DNA from: an uncultured Eubacteriales bacterium
Lineage (GTDB): Bacteria; Bacillota; Clostridia; Christensenellales; Borkfalkiaceae
Direction of reading: 5' to 3'
Length of the DNA stretch: 8,843 nt
Assembly (NCBI GenBank): GCA_905211955.1
Contig: CAJMCT010000039.1
Location: 1 to 8,843, forward strand
Made by a program: the position numbers and the translations under genes. Of this stretch, positions 1 to 6,976 are shown one piece after another (within the stretch, counting starts at the first letter, position 1; every line of letters begins with the position of its first letter). Under the pieces are notes generated by a model that saw nothing but the letters and a program-made list of their open reading frames with translations, was not told where the DNA came from and did not search any database.

Positions 1-1
1 G

Positions 2-562
2 GGACAGGAATTTGCACAGATCAATGAATGGAATTACCAGACACAATTGGACTGGAATCTGTTGGATGAACCACAGCACCAGAAAATGCTGCTGTTCTGT
101 GAGTCACTCAATCGGTTTTATCTGGAACATGCACCGTTCTGGCAGAATGATGATTCTTGGAAGGGCTTCAGTTGGATTTCTAACGATGATTATCAACAAA
201 GTGTCATTGCATTTCGGCGAATTGACGATGATGAAAATGAAGTTATGATTGTCTGCAACTTCTGTCCAGTTTTACGGAATGATTACTGTATCGGAGTACC
301 GTATTATGGAAAATATGAGCTATTGTTTAATACAGATGATGCTATATTTGGTGGCAGCGGTGTTTCTGAGAAGTCGTTCCGTACCGTTGAAGAGCCCATG
401 CACGGATTTGAGCAGCATATTTCTATGACGCTGGCACCGCTTTCTGTTGTATATTTGAAGCACGTACCAGTGAAAAAACGGGCTGCAAAAAAGGGAACCA
501 CATCAAAAGTCCATGCAAAACGTGTGACAAAACAACCTGCAAAAAAAACAGAAAAGGCATAA
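2..562 (+). CDS. glgB: 1,4-alpha-glucan branching enzyme, C-terminal part (5' end outside the window)
   Basis: This is the last 186 residues of a glycogen branching enzyme (GH13), which cuts alpha-1,4 chains and rejoins them as alpha-1,6 branches in cytoplasmic glycogen. The frame is open from the first full codon at position 2. It begins with GQEFAQINEWNYQTQLDW, the conserved segment at the end of the catalytic barrel, so the catalytic Asp and Glu lie upstream of the window. The C-terminal beta domain follows, with family-like segments GFSWISNDD, QSVIAFRR, CNFCPVLRNDY, GVPYYGKYELLFNTDD and a final LAPLSVVYLK. The last 30 residues are an added tail rich in Lys and Arg (12 of 30) with Ala, Thr and Pro, beyond the usual end of the enzyme. 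Codon use differs from all later genes: Arg is CGG/CGT/CGA with no AGA, Gln is mostly CAG, and Leu CTG is common. Its position before glgC fits the usual Bacillota glg order. The identification is firm; only the missing 5' part limits it. Confidence 0.93.
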   Translation, partial: GQEFAQINEWNYQTQLDWNLLDEPQHQKMLLFCESLNRFYLEHAPFWQNDDSWKGFSWISNDDYQQSVIAFRRIDDDENEVMIVCNFCPVLRNDYCIGVPYYGKYELLFNTDDAIFGGSGVSEKSFRTVEEPMHGFEQHISMTLAPLSVVYLKHVPVKKRAAKKGTTSKVHAKRVTKQPAKKTEKA

Positions 563-581
563 TTGGATTTTGCTTGTTTTC

Positions 582-600
582 TCTGCTGCAATGCGGCAGA
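582..600 (+). terminator. GC-rich hairpin between glgB and glgC, possible weak terminator or attenuator
   Basis: TCTGCTGC and GCGGCAGA pair as an 8-bp stem (one T-G wobble) around an AAT loop, 20 nt after the glgB stop. The sequence after it is ATTTATCAT, which is not a proper U-run, so intrinsic termination would be weak. If it does stop transcription, glgC would need its own promoter; if not, it may tune read-through from glgB into the synthesis genes. The stem is seen directly and its role is inferred. Confidence 0.4.
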
Positions 601-625
601 ATTTATCATACAATGCATTTTTGTT

Positions 626-631
626 AGGAGG
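626..631 (+). promoter_or_regulatory. Shine-Dalgarno AGGAGG that fixes the glgC start
   Basis: A perfect AGGAGG lies 7 nt before the ATG at 639. The same frame is open further upstream from a TTG at 570, but that start has no ribosome binding site, lies across the hairpin, and would add 23 residues (MLVFSAAMRQ...) before the conserved N-terminus of the family. The ATG at 639 is therefore chosen. Confidence 0.85.
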
Positions 632-638
632 AATACGA

Positions 639-1841
639 ATGAAAATCAAGAAAAAATGTGTCGCCATGCTTTTGGCAGGCGGACAAGGTAGTAGACTTTA
701 TGCGCTTACCAATAACATTGCAAAACCCGCTGTATCCTTTGGTGGAAAGTATAGAATTATAGACTTTCCGTTATCTAACTGCGTAAACTCTGGCATTGAT
801 ACCGTTGGTGTTTTAACGCAATATCAACCTTTGATACTTAACGACTATATTGGTAACGGACAACCTTGGGACTTGGATAGAGCGTTTGGTGGCGTACATA
901 TCTTGTCGCCTTATCAAGGAAAACACTCGTCTGATTGGTATAAGGGTACTGCCAACGCAATTTATCAAAACATGCATTTTATGAAACAGTTTGACCCCGA
1001 TTACGTTTTGATTTTATCGGGCGACCATATTTATAAAATGAACTATGCTACTATGCTTAACTACCATATCCTAAATAATGCCGATTGTACTATCGCTGCA
1101 ATCAACGTGTCAAAAGAAGAAGCATCGAGATTTGGTATTCTTAACACCAATGAAGATGGTAGCATATACGAGTTTGAAGAAAAACCCAAAAAACCAAAGT
1201 CAACCTTGGCATCTATGGGTATATACATTTTCAGTGCTAAAAAACTATTTAAATACTTAGAAGAAGACTCGGTTAACCCCGATTCTCACAACGACTTTGG
1301 CAAAGATATTCTTCCCACCATGCTCGCTAATGGCGAAAAGATGATGGCATATAGTTTTGAAGGGTATTGGAAAGACGTTGGAACTATTGATTCTCTTTAC
1401 GAGGCGAATATGGACCTTTTAGGTGATTCTCCAAAATTTGACGTCACCGATAGTTCTTGGAAAATTCAATCGAGAAGCCCGCTTGCGCCTCCGCACTATT
1501 TGGGCGACGGAGCAAAAGCCGAAAACAGTATTATAATGTCTGGTTGCGAGATTTTTGGAACGGTAAATAATTCAATTCTCGCAAGTTCAGTCGTCGTTAA
1601 AAAAGGCGCGGTTGTTAAGAACAGTATAATTATGGCGGACGTTGAAATAGGTGAGAATTCAGTTATTGAATATGCGATTATAGACGAAAATACGGTAATC
1701 GGAAAAAATGCTAAGATTGGCGAAGATAAAACGTCAGGAAAGGGCATTGCCGTATTAAGTAGAAATATCTCAGTTGCGGACGGCGCGGTTATTTGTGGCG
1801 GTGCAATGGTAGATAAAGACGTAGTAAAGGAGGAAAAGTAA
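639..1841 (+). CDS. glgC: Glucose-1-phosphate adenylyltransferase (ADP-glucose pyrophosphorylase), catalytic subunit
   Basis: GlgC makes ADP-glucose and pyrophosphate from ATP and glucose-1-phosphate, the first committed step of glycogen synthesis. The protein has 400 residues, within the family's range. The N-terminal nucleotidyltransferase domain shows the nucleotide loop LLAGGQGSRL (about 11-20), KPAVSFGGKYRIIDFPLSN (from 29), the catalytic Asp in SGDHIY (D129), the glucose-1-phosphate Lys in EEKP (K182), and YWKDVGT with the conserved Asp (D246). The C-terminal third has hexapeptide-type repeats expected of a left-handed beta-helix, such as NSIIMSGCEIFG and NSIIMADVEIG. All catalytic positions I can place are intact. 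Two smaller oddities are that GDHIYKMDY reads GDHIYKMNY, and that LTNNIAKPAV has no Lys at the position aligned with the E. coli activator Lys39. The stop lies 1 nt before glgD, consistent with a coupled GlgC-GlgD pair. Arg codons are all AGA. Confidence 0.97.
   Translation: MKIKKKCVAMLLAGGQGSRLYALTNNIAKPAVSFGGKYRIIDFPLSNCVNSGIDTVGVLTQYQPLILNDYIGNGQPWDLDRAFGGVHILSPYQGKHSSDWYKGTANAIYQNMHFMKQFDPDYVLILSGDHIYKMNYATMLNYHILNNADCTIAAINVSKEEASRFGILNTNEDGSIYEFEEKPKKPKSTLASMGIYIFSAKKLFKYLEEDSVNPDSHNDFGKDILPTMLANGEKMMAYSFEGYWKDVGTIDSLYEANMDLLGDSPKFDVTDSSWKIQSRSPLAPPHYLGDGAKAENSIIMSGCEIFGTVNNSILASSVVVKKGAVVKNSIIMADVEIGENSVIEYAIIDENTVIGKNAKIGEDKTSGKGIAVLSRNISVADGAVICGGAMVDKDVVKEEK
1827..1833 (+). promoter_or_regulatory. 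Shine-Dalgarno AAAGGAGG for glgD, inside the end of glgC
   Basis: The strong AAGGAGG lies within the last codons of glgC, 9 nt before the glgD ATG. With only 1 nt between the glgC stop and the glgD start, translation of the two subunits is probably coupled, which would suit a fixed-ratio complex. The site is seen directly; the coupling is inferred. Confidence 0.8.
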
Positions 1842-1842
1842 G

Positions 1843-2958
1843 ATGAGAGCAGTCGGTATTATTTTCTCTAATATACACGATGATAACGTTCCCGAACTTG
1901 CAAGAATTAGAACACTCGGTTCAATTCCTTTCGGCGGAAGATATCGTCTTATAGACTTTCCGTTATCGAACATGGTTAACTCTGGTATCGATACGGTTGG
2001 TATTATTACAAAAAGCAACTATCAATCTTTAATGGACCACGTTGGTAGTGGTAAAGATTGGGACTTAGCAAGAAAAGACGGTGGGTTGATTTTCTTACCA
2101 CCTTACGGCGACTTAGGAAACGATAGCCTTTATACCTCAAGACTTGAAGCACTTAAAGGTATAACGAGTTTCTTATTCCGTGCCGATGAAGAATACGTTG
2201 TAATGAGCGATTGCGATAACGTTTGTAGAATTAATTTTAACGACGTAATCGAAAATCATATTCGTTCTCATGCGGATATTTCTTTGGTTTATAAAAAGGT
2301 TAAAAAGACCGACGTTCCCGAAGAAGCAAACGTTTTAGACTTTGATATGCAAAACGATAGAGTAGTTGGCGTAAACTACGTTAACGATTCTTCAAAAGAA
2401 AACCTTAACGTGTTCATAAACGTATTCGTTTTGAAAAAGAGCTTTCTTCAAAATATCGTTATGGATAGTATTTCAAGAAATAAACGTCACTTTATGACCG
2501 ACGTTATTGCCGAAAACTTAAAGAGTATGAAGATTATCGGCTACGAACACAAAGGTTTTTATACGGGTATTACTTCGCTTAAAGCATACTTTGACGGAAA
2601 CATGAGTTTACTAAATGAGGCAAATAGAAAAGAACTTTTCGGTGATAGAAGCGTATTTACAAAAATTCGCGATTCCGCACCGACAAAGTATGGCAATAGC
2701 GCTATCGTTAAAAACTCTATGATTGCCGACGGTTGTATTATTGAAGGTGAAGTGGAAAATAGTATAATTTTCAGAAACGTAAAAGTTGCAAGGGGTGCTG
2801 TGATTAAAAACAGTATTGTTATGCAAAACACCGTTTTAGGTGAAAATTCTACTCTTAACTATATTATTGCCGATAAAAACGTAGTTGTTAGAGATAAAAA
2901 ATATCTCTCTGGAACTGATATTCATCCCTTCTATATCGGCAAAGGCATAATGGTTTAA
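1843..2958 (+). CDS. glgD: GlgD, non-catalytic (regulatory) ADP-glucose pyrophosphorylase subunit
   Basis: GlgD is a paralogue of GlgC found in Bacillota. In studied species it joins GlgC in a heteromeric complex and improves its activity rather than catalysing the reaction itself. The 371-residue protein keeps the fold: IPFGGRYRLIDFPLSNMVNSGIDTVG near the N-terminus and hexapeptide repeats near the C-terminus (IADGCIIEGEVENSIIF, NSIVMQNTVLGENS). The active site is gone. The GGQGSRL nucleotide loop is replaced by IIFSNIHDD (6-14). The GDH motif reads MSDCDNV (121-127). There is no EKP motif, and YWKDVGT is replaced by FYTGITS (239-245). These losses are normal for GlgD and are not signs of decay. 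It lies between glgC and glgA, 1 nt after glgC and 27 nt before glgA. It shares a 19-nt identical stretch with glgC around the IDFPLSN codons. Confidence 0.96.
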   Translation: MRAVGIIFSNIHDDNVPELARIRTLGSIPFGGRYRLIDFPLSNMVNSGIDTVGIITKSNYQSLMDHVGSGKDWDLARKDGGLIFLPPYGDLGNDSLYTSRLEALKGITSFLFRADEEYVVMSDCDNVCRINFNDVIENHIRSHADISLVYKKVKKTDVPEEANVLDFDMQNDRVVGVNYVNDSSKENLNVFINVFVLKKSFLQNIVMDSISRNKRHFMTDVIAENLKSMKIIGYEHKGFYTGITSLKAYFDGNMSLLNEANRKELFGDRSVFTKIRDSAPTKYGNSAIVKNSMIADGCIIEGEVENSIIFRNVKVARGAVIKNSIVMQNTVLGENSTLNYIIADKNVVVRDKKYLSGTDIHPFYIGKGIMV

Positions 2959-2985
2959 TATAAAAATATATAAAGGAGAAGTAAT

Positions 2986-4494
2986 ATGGCAAACGTTAAA
3001 AAGAAAACCGCATCTACAACTTGCAACAAAAAAGCAAAAGATACGGGTAAACTTCCCGAAATCAAACTAAACGAGAAGAAAAAAATCATTTTCGTTGGCT
3101 CTGAAGCCGCACCTTTTATTGCAACGGGTGGTCTTGCGGACGTTTTGGGTTCGCTTCCTAAATCACTTGCAGCAAACGGAAATTTAGACGTCAGCGTTTT
3201 TCTTCCCCTTTACGGCAGCATCAAAGACGAGTTTAGAAAAAACTTTAAGTTTATAACCAACTTTAACGTTTCAGTTTCTTGGCGTCATCAATACTGCGGT
3301 GTTTATACTTGCGAACATGAAGGTGTAAAATTCTACTTTTTAGATAACGAATACTATTTTAAGAGAGAAGGAAATATCTACGGGTTTTACGATGATGGTG
3401 AAAGATATGCATTTTTCTCTCGCGCAGTTTTAGATACAATTGAAAGATTGAATATTTATCCCGATATAATCCACTGCAACGATTGGCAAACCGCTCCCAC
3501 GATAATTTACCTTAAAGGTATGTATTACGGAAACGAAAAGTTTAGAAGAATCAAGTCGGTTTTCACAATTCATAACATAGAATATCAAGGAATATTCGGC
3601 ATGGATACTTACGGAGATCTTTTCGGTTTCCCTGAATCTATCAAAAACTTCGTGGAATTCGATTTTTGCGTAAACCTTATGAAAGGTGCAATGGAAATGA
3701 CCGATATTATTTCTACCGTTAGCCCGACTTATTCTAAAGAATTAAGAGATCCTTTCTTTGCACACGGACTTCAAAATATAGTAGAGAGAAACTCGCATAA
3801 ATTTTACGGCATATTAAACGGTATAGACGTAGACTATTATAATCCTGAAACGGATAAGTTCTTGTTTAAGAATTACTCGGCAAAAGACCTATCGGGAAAA
3901 GCAGTCTGCAAGGCTGAACTTCAAAAAATGCTTAATCTTCCGGTAAGAGAAGACGTTCCGATTATTGCCGTTATTTCAAGACTTGTATCTCATAAAGGTT
4001 TAGACCTAATTAAATGCACGATAGAGAGTTTGCTTGATCAAGACGTTCAAGTGGTAATCTTAGGTAAGGGCGAAATAGGGTATGAAAACTTCTTTAATCA
4101 TATCGCATATTGCTATAAAGGTAAATGCGCTACGGTTATTGCGTTTAACCAAGACTTATCGAGAAAGATTTACTCAGGTGCGGATATTTTCTTAATGCCT
4201 TCTAAAATGGAACCATGCGGTTTATCACAAATGATTGCAAGTAGATACGGCACCGTTCCAATCGTTAGAGAAACAGGTGGTCTTAACGATAGTATTAAAG
4301 CATACGATGGCGTAAATGGTAATGGTTTTACCTTCAAAGAATATAATGCACACGATATGCTTTACGTAATAAATCAAGCAGTAAGGACTTTCAAAGACAA
4401 AAAGGTTTGGTCGGACGTTCAAATGAGAGCCATGACAACCGATTTTTCTTGGAAAAATCAGTCCTACGAGTATGAAAAACTTTATAACAAATAA
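2986..4494 (+). CDS. glgA: Glycogen synthase (ADP-glucose type, GT5)
   Basis: GlgA transfers glucose from ADP-glucose to the non-reducing ends of alpha-1,4 glucan. The protein has 502 residues, longer than the usual ~477-485 because of a Lys-rich N-terminal extension of about 33 residues before the first strand (IIFVGSEAAPF). The start is supported by AAGGAG at 2973-2978 and by the absence of any other Met before the conserved core. The GT-B fold motifs are in order: ATGGLADVLGSLPKSL (46-61), IHCNDWQTA, FTIHNIEYQGIF, NGIDVDYYNPETD, ISRLVSHKGLDL with R332 and K337, and PSKMEPCGLSQMIASRYGTVPIVRETGGL with the catalytic-region Glu at E409. The odd residue is A46, where E. coli-type enzymes have Lys (KTGGL), a residue implicated in ADP-glucose binding. 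The remaining motifs are intact, so an active enzyme is expected. It is the third gene of the run. Confidence 0.96.
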   Translation: MANVKKKTASTTCNKKAKDTGKLPEIKLNEKKKIIFVGSEAAPFIATGGLADVLGSLPKSLAANGNLDVSVFLPLYGSIKDEFRKNFKFITNFNVSVSWRHQYCGVYTCEHEGVKFYFLDNEYYFKREGNIYGFYDDGERYAFFSRAVLDTIERLNIYPDIIHCNDWQTAPTIIYLKGMYYGNEKFRRIKSVFTIHNIEYQGIFGMDTYGDLFGFPESIKNFVEFDFCVNLMKGAMEMTDIISTVSPTYSKELRDPFFAHGLQNIVERNSHKFYGILNGIDVDYYNPETDKFLFKNYSAKDLSGKAVCKAELQKMLNLPVREDVPIIAVISRLVSHKGLDLIKCTIESLLDQDVQVVILGKGEIGYENFFNHIAYCYKGKCATVIAFNQDLSRKIYSGADIFLMPSKMEPCGLSQMIASRYGTVPIVRETGGLNDSIKAYDGVNGNGFTFKEYNAHDMLYVINQAVRTFKDKKVWSDVQMRAMTTDFSWKNQSYEYEKLYNK

Positions 4495-4548
4495 AAATTG
4501 ATTATTGATGGGGAAAGTGGGAAATAATCTATTTTATAGGAGAAATAA

Positions 4549-6972
4549 ATGAACAATATGACTGAAAAAGACGCATCATTGCTTATTAACGGAAAACTAT
4601 CCAAATATTTTGGGGTTTCCGCTAAAGAAGCGACCAAAGAACAAATTTATAAGGCCGTTGTAATGTGCGTTCGTGATATTTTACTTGAAAAGCGTTCGGC
4701 TTTTAATAAAAAGTACCGCATGAAAGGTGGTAAAAGGGTTTACTATCTTTGCATGGAATTCCTGCTTGGCCAATCACTTAAAAATAACGCCTACAATTTG
4801 GGCGTAAAAGACGCTTTCGAAAAGGTCTTAAAGAACGAATTTAATATCGGCATGGAAGACCTTTACGAATTAGAACCGGACGCAGGTCTTGGAAACGGTG
4901 GTTTGGGAAGACTTGCCGCTTGTTTTATGGATGCGTTGGCTTCTCAAAACTATCCTGCAATGGGATATTCCATTAGATACGAATATGGTTTATTTAAGCA
5001 AAAAATCGTTGACGGTTGGCAAATGGAATTGCCTGATATTTGGCTTCCCGGTGGTGAAGTTTGGTTGACCCCAAGACTTGACAAGACCTTTAAAGTTAAG
5101 TTTGACGGACATATCAAAGAATATTGGACGGAAAACGGACTAACCGTTGACCACGTAGACGCTAAAGAAATCGAAGCGGTTGCTTACGATATGATGATTT
5201 CGGGCGCTAATAGTGAAGCGGTTTCGGTTTTAAGACTTTGGAAAGCGCAAAATATCCGCGACTTTGATATGAAAACCTTCTCTCAAGGCGATTATATGAG
5301 AAGTATGCAAGAAGATAACGAAGCCGACCTCATTTCTAAGGTGTTATATCCTTTTGACAACCACTTTGAAGGTAAGTCTTTAAGACTTAAACAACAATAT
5401 TTATTAGTTTCAGCAACCTTGCAAGATATTGTAAATGACCACAAAAAGAGATACGGTTCTTTATCAACGCTTCCCGATAAGGCGGCTATTCATATTAACG
5501 ATACTCACCCTGCACTTTGTATTCCCGAACTTATGCGTATTTTGATTGACGAAAACGGCTATTCGTGGGACGACGCTTGGTATATCGTGACTAAAACTGT
5601 TGCATACACCAACCACACGGTTATGAGCGAAGCGCTTGAAAAATGGAGTGAAGACCTTATTCAAAGAAGACTTCCCCGTATCTATATGATACTTCGCGAA
5701 ATCAACGAACGTTTCTGCGCTGATATGTGGAATAGATTCCCTGGCGATTGGGATAAGATTGAAAGAATGAGCATATTCTCACACAACCAAATTAGAATGG
5801 CTAACCTTTCAGTCGTTGCATCACACAAAGTAAACGGTGTTTCGGCACTTCACAGTGATATAATTAAAAACAGTATATTCAAAGACTTTAACGACGTTTA
5901 TCCCGAAAAGTTTACTAACGTCACTAACGGTATTGCTCATAGACGTTGGCTTTGCCAATCTAACCCTGAACTTTGCGAACTTTTAAACGATTGCATAGGT
6001 GACGGATACGTTAAAGATGCAAGCGAACTTATCAACTTTAAGAAGTTTGAAAACGATAAGACCGTTCTAAATAGACTTAACGAAATTAAAAAGACTAAAA
6101 AACTTCAATTCTGCGAATACGCTAAGAAAAAACAAGGCATTATAATTGATCCCAATTCCATGTTTGACGTTCAAGCAAAACGTATGCACGAATATAAACG
6201 TCAATTGCTTAACGCATTGCATATTATATCCCTTTATGAAGACTTGAAAGAAAATCCCGATATGGAATTCTTGCCCAAGACCTTCATTTTCGGTGCAAAG
6301 GCTGCTCCAGGATATTACTTTGCAAAACAAATTATTAAACTTATCTATTGCTTAGGGGAAGACATTAAGAAAAACCCCAAAGTGAACAAAAAGTTAAACG
6401 TAGTATATATGGAAGATTATTGCGTATCTATGGCTGAAAAACTTATGCCCGCATCTGAAGTTTCCGAACAAATTTCTACTGCAGGTAAAGAAGCAAGCGG
6501 TACCGGTAATATGAAGTTTATGATCAACGGTGCACTCACCGTTGGCACGCTTGACGGTGCTAACGTAGAAATGAAAGAAGCATGTGGCGACGAAAATATC
6601 TTTATTTTCGGTTTAACCACTAAAGACGTTGATAGGCTTTGGAAAATAGGCTATAACGCCACGGAATTTTATGCCGACAACAAGCGCCTTGAAAAAGTTA
6701 TAGAAGCCTTAAATCGTGGATTTAACGGTGTATCGTTTAGTGATATTTCAAGATATTTATTAACGGGAAGCCCTGTTGCCGACCCATATATGTGTCTTGC
6801 GGACTTCGGTTCTTACTACGATATTAAAAAGGAAGTTGATAAGACTTATTTAGATAAACTTTTATGGGCTAAAAAGAGTCTTAATAATATTGCCACCGCA
6901 GGTGTGTTTGCTTCGGATAGATCGATTAGAGAATACGCGGATAATATTTGGGGACTTAAAAGGATTAAGTAA
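4549..6972 (+). CDS. glgP: Glycogen/maltodextrin phosphorylase (GT35, PLP-dependent)
   Basis: GlgP cleaves alpha-1,4 glucan with phosphate and releases glucose-1-phosphate. The 807 residues match the full length of bacterial phosphorylases (about 800-815). Visible motifs are ELEPDAGLGNGGLGRLAAC (107-125), YSIRYEYGLFKQ, INDTHPAL, TNGIAHRRWL (from 459), the phosphate-site run AKRMHEYKRQ with K544, R545 and K550, and EASGTGNMKFMINGALTVGTLDGANVEM, in which K656 is the pyridoxal-phosphate lysine. The N-terminus lacks the long regulatory segment of animal phosphorylases. The ATG at 4549 follows AGGAGA at 4538-4543; a second in-frame ATG three codons later is worse placed. It lies 54 nt after glgA, the widest gap in the run, and 4 nt before the GH13 gene, which suggests joint production of the two degrading enzymes. 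Sequence alone does not separate glycogen from maltodextrin preference; the context favours glycogen. Confidence 0.97.
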   Translation: MNNMTEKDASLLINGKLSKYFGVSAKEATKEQIYKAVVMCVRDILLEKRSAFNKKYRMKGGKRVYYLCMEFLLGQSLKNNAYNLGVKDAFEKVLKNEFNIGMEDLYELEPDAGLGNGGLGRLAACFMDALASQNYPAMGYSIRYEYGLFKQKIVDGWQMELPDIWLPGGEVWLTPRLDKTFKVKFDGHIKEYWTENGLTVDHVDAKEIEAVAYDMMISGANSEAVSVLRLWKAQNIRDFDMKTFSQGDYMRSMQEDNEADLISKVLYPFDNHFEGKSLRLKQQYLLVSATLQDIVNDHKKRYGSLSTLPDKAAIHINDTHPALCIPELMRILIDENGYSWDDAWYIVTKTVAYTNHTVMSEALEKWSEDLIQRRLPRIYMILREINERFCADMWNRFPGDWDKIERMSIFSHNQIRMANLSVVASHKVNGVSALHSDIIKNSIFKDFNDVYPEKFTNVTNGIAHRRWLCQSNPELCELLNDCIGDGYVKDASELINFKKFENDKTVLNRLNEIKKTKKLQFCEYAKKKQGIIIDPNSMFDVQAKRMHEYKRQLLNALHIISLYEDLKENPDMEFLPKTFIFGAKAAPGYYFAKQIIKLIYCLGEDIKKNPKVNKKLNVVYMEDYCVSMAEKLMPASEVSEQISTAGKEASGTGNMKFMINGALTVGTLDGANVEMKEACGDENIFIFGLTTKDVDRLWKIGYNATEFYADNKRLEKVIEALNRGFNGVSFSDISRYLLTGSPVADPYMCLADFGSYYDIKKEVDKTYLDKLLWAKKSLNNIATAGVFASDRSIREYADNIWGLKRIK
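6959..6964 (+). promoter_or_regulatory. Weak ribosome binding site for the GH13 gene, inside the end of glgP
   Basis: AAAGGA lies in the last glgP codons, 12 nt before the ATG at 6977, slightly far and short compared with the other sites in this run. The frame is open upstream to about 6890, but those codons overlap glgP in another frame and have no better start. The 4-nt gap suggests translation coupled to glgP. Confidence 0.55.
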
Positions 6973-6976
6973 AAAA

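Noticed and set aside
609..614. TACAAT as a -10 box for a glgC promoter
   Set aside because: No acceptable -35 box lies 16-18 nt upstream; the best candidate matches only 3 of 6 bases and sits inside the hairpin.
304..618. Open minus-strand frame of about 100 codons over the end of glgB
   Set aside because: It lies opposite a clear glgB coding region, the product is low-complexity and Phe-rich from the Lys-rich tail read backwards, and it has no convincing start site.
570..638. Upstream TTG start for glgC
   Set aside because: There is no ribosome binding site, it spans a hairpin, and the added residues are unlike the family; the ATG at 639 has a perfect AGGAGG.
1496..2018. Open minus-strand frames across the end of glgC and start of glgD
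   Set aside because: Their products resemble the hydrophobic shadows of the hexapeptide repeats, and they overlap two well-supported genes.
1843..2958. Loss of active-site motifs in GlgD as a sign of a decaying gene
   Set aside because: These losses are the normal state of GlgD proteins; the frame is intact and well placed in the operon.
4500..4529. Inverted repeat GATTATT / AATAATC in the glgA-glgP gap
   Set aside because: The stem has 7 mostly A-T pairs with a 16-nt loop and no T-run, too weak to call a terminator or regulatory element.
5373..5389. Near-palindrome TAAGTCTT-T-AAGACTTA inside glgP
   Set aside because: It has 8-bp arms without a loop, lies within conserved coding sequence, and is plausible by chance in a gene of this length.
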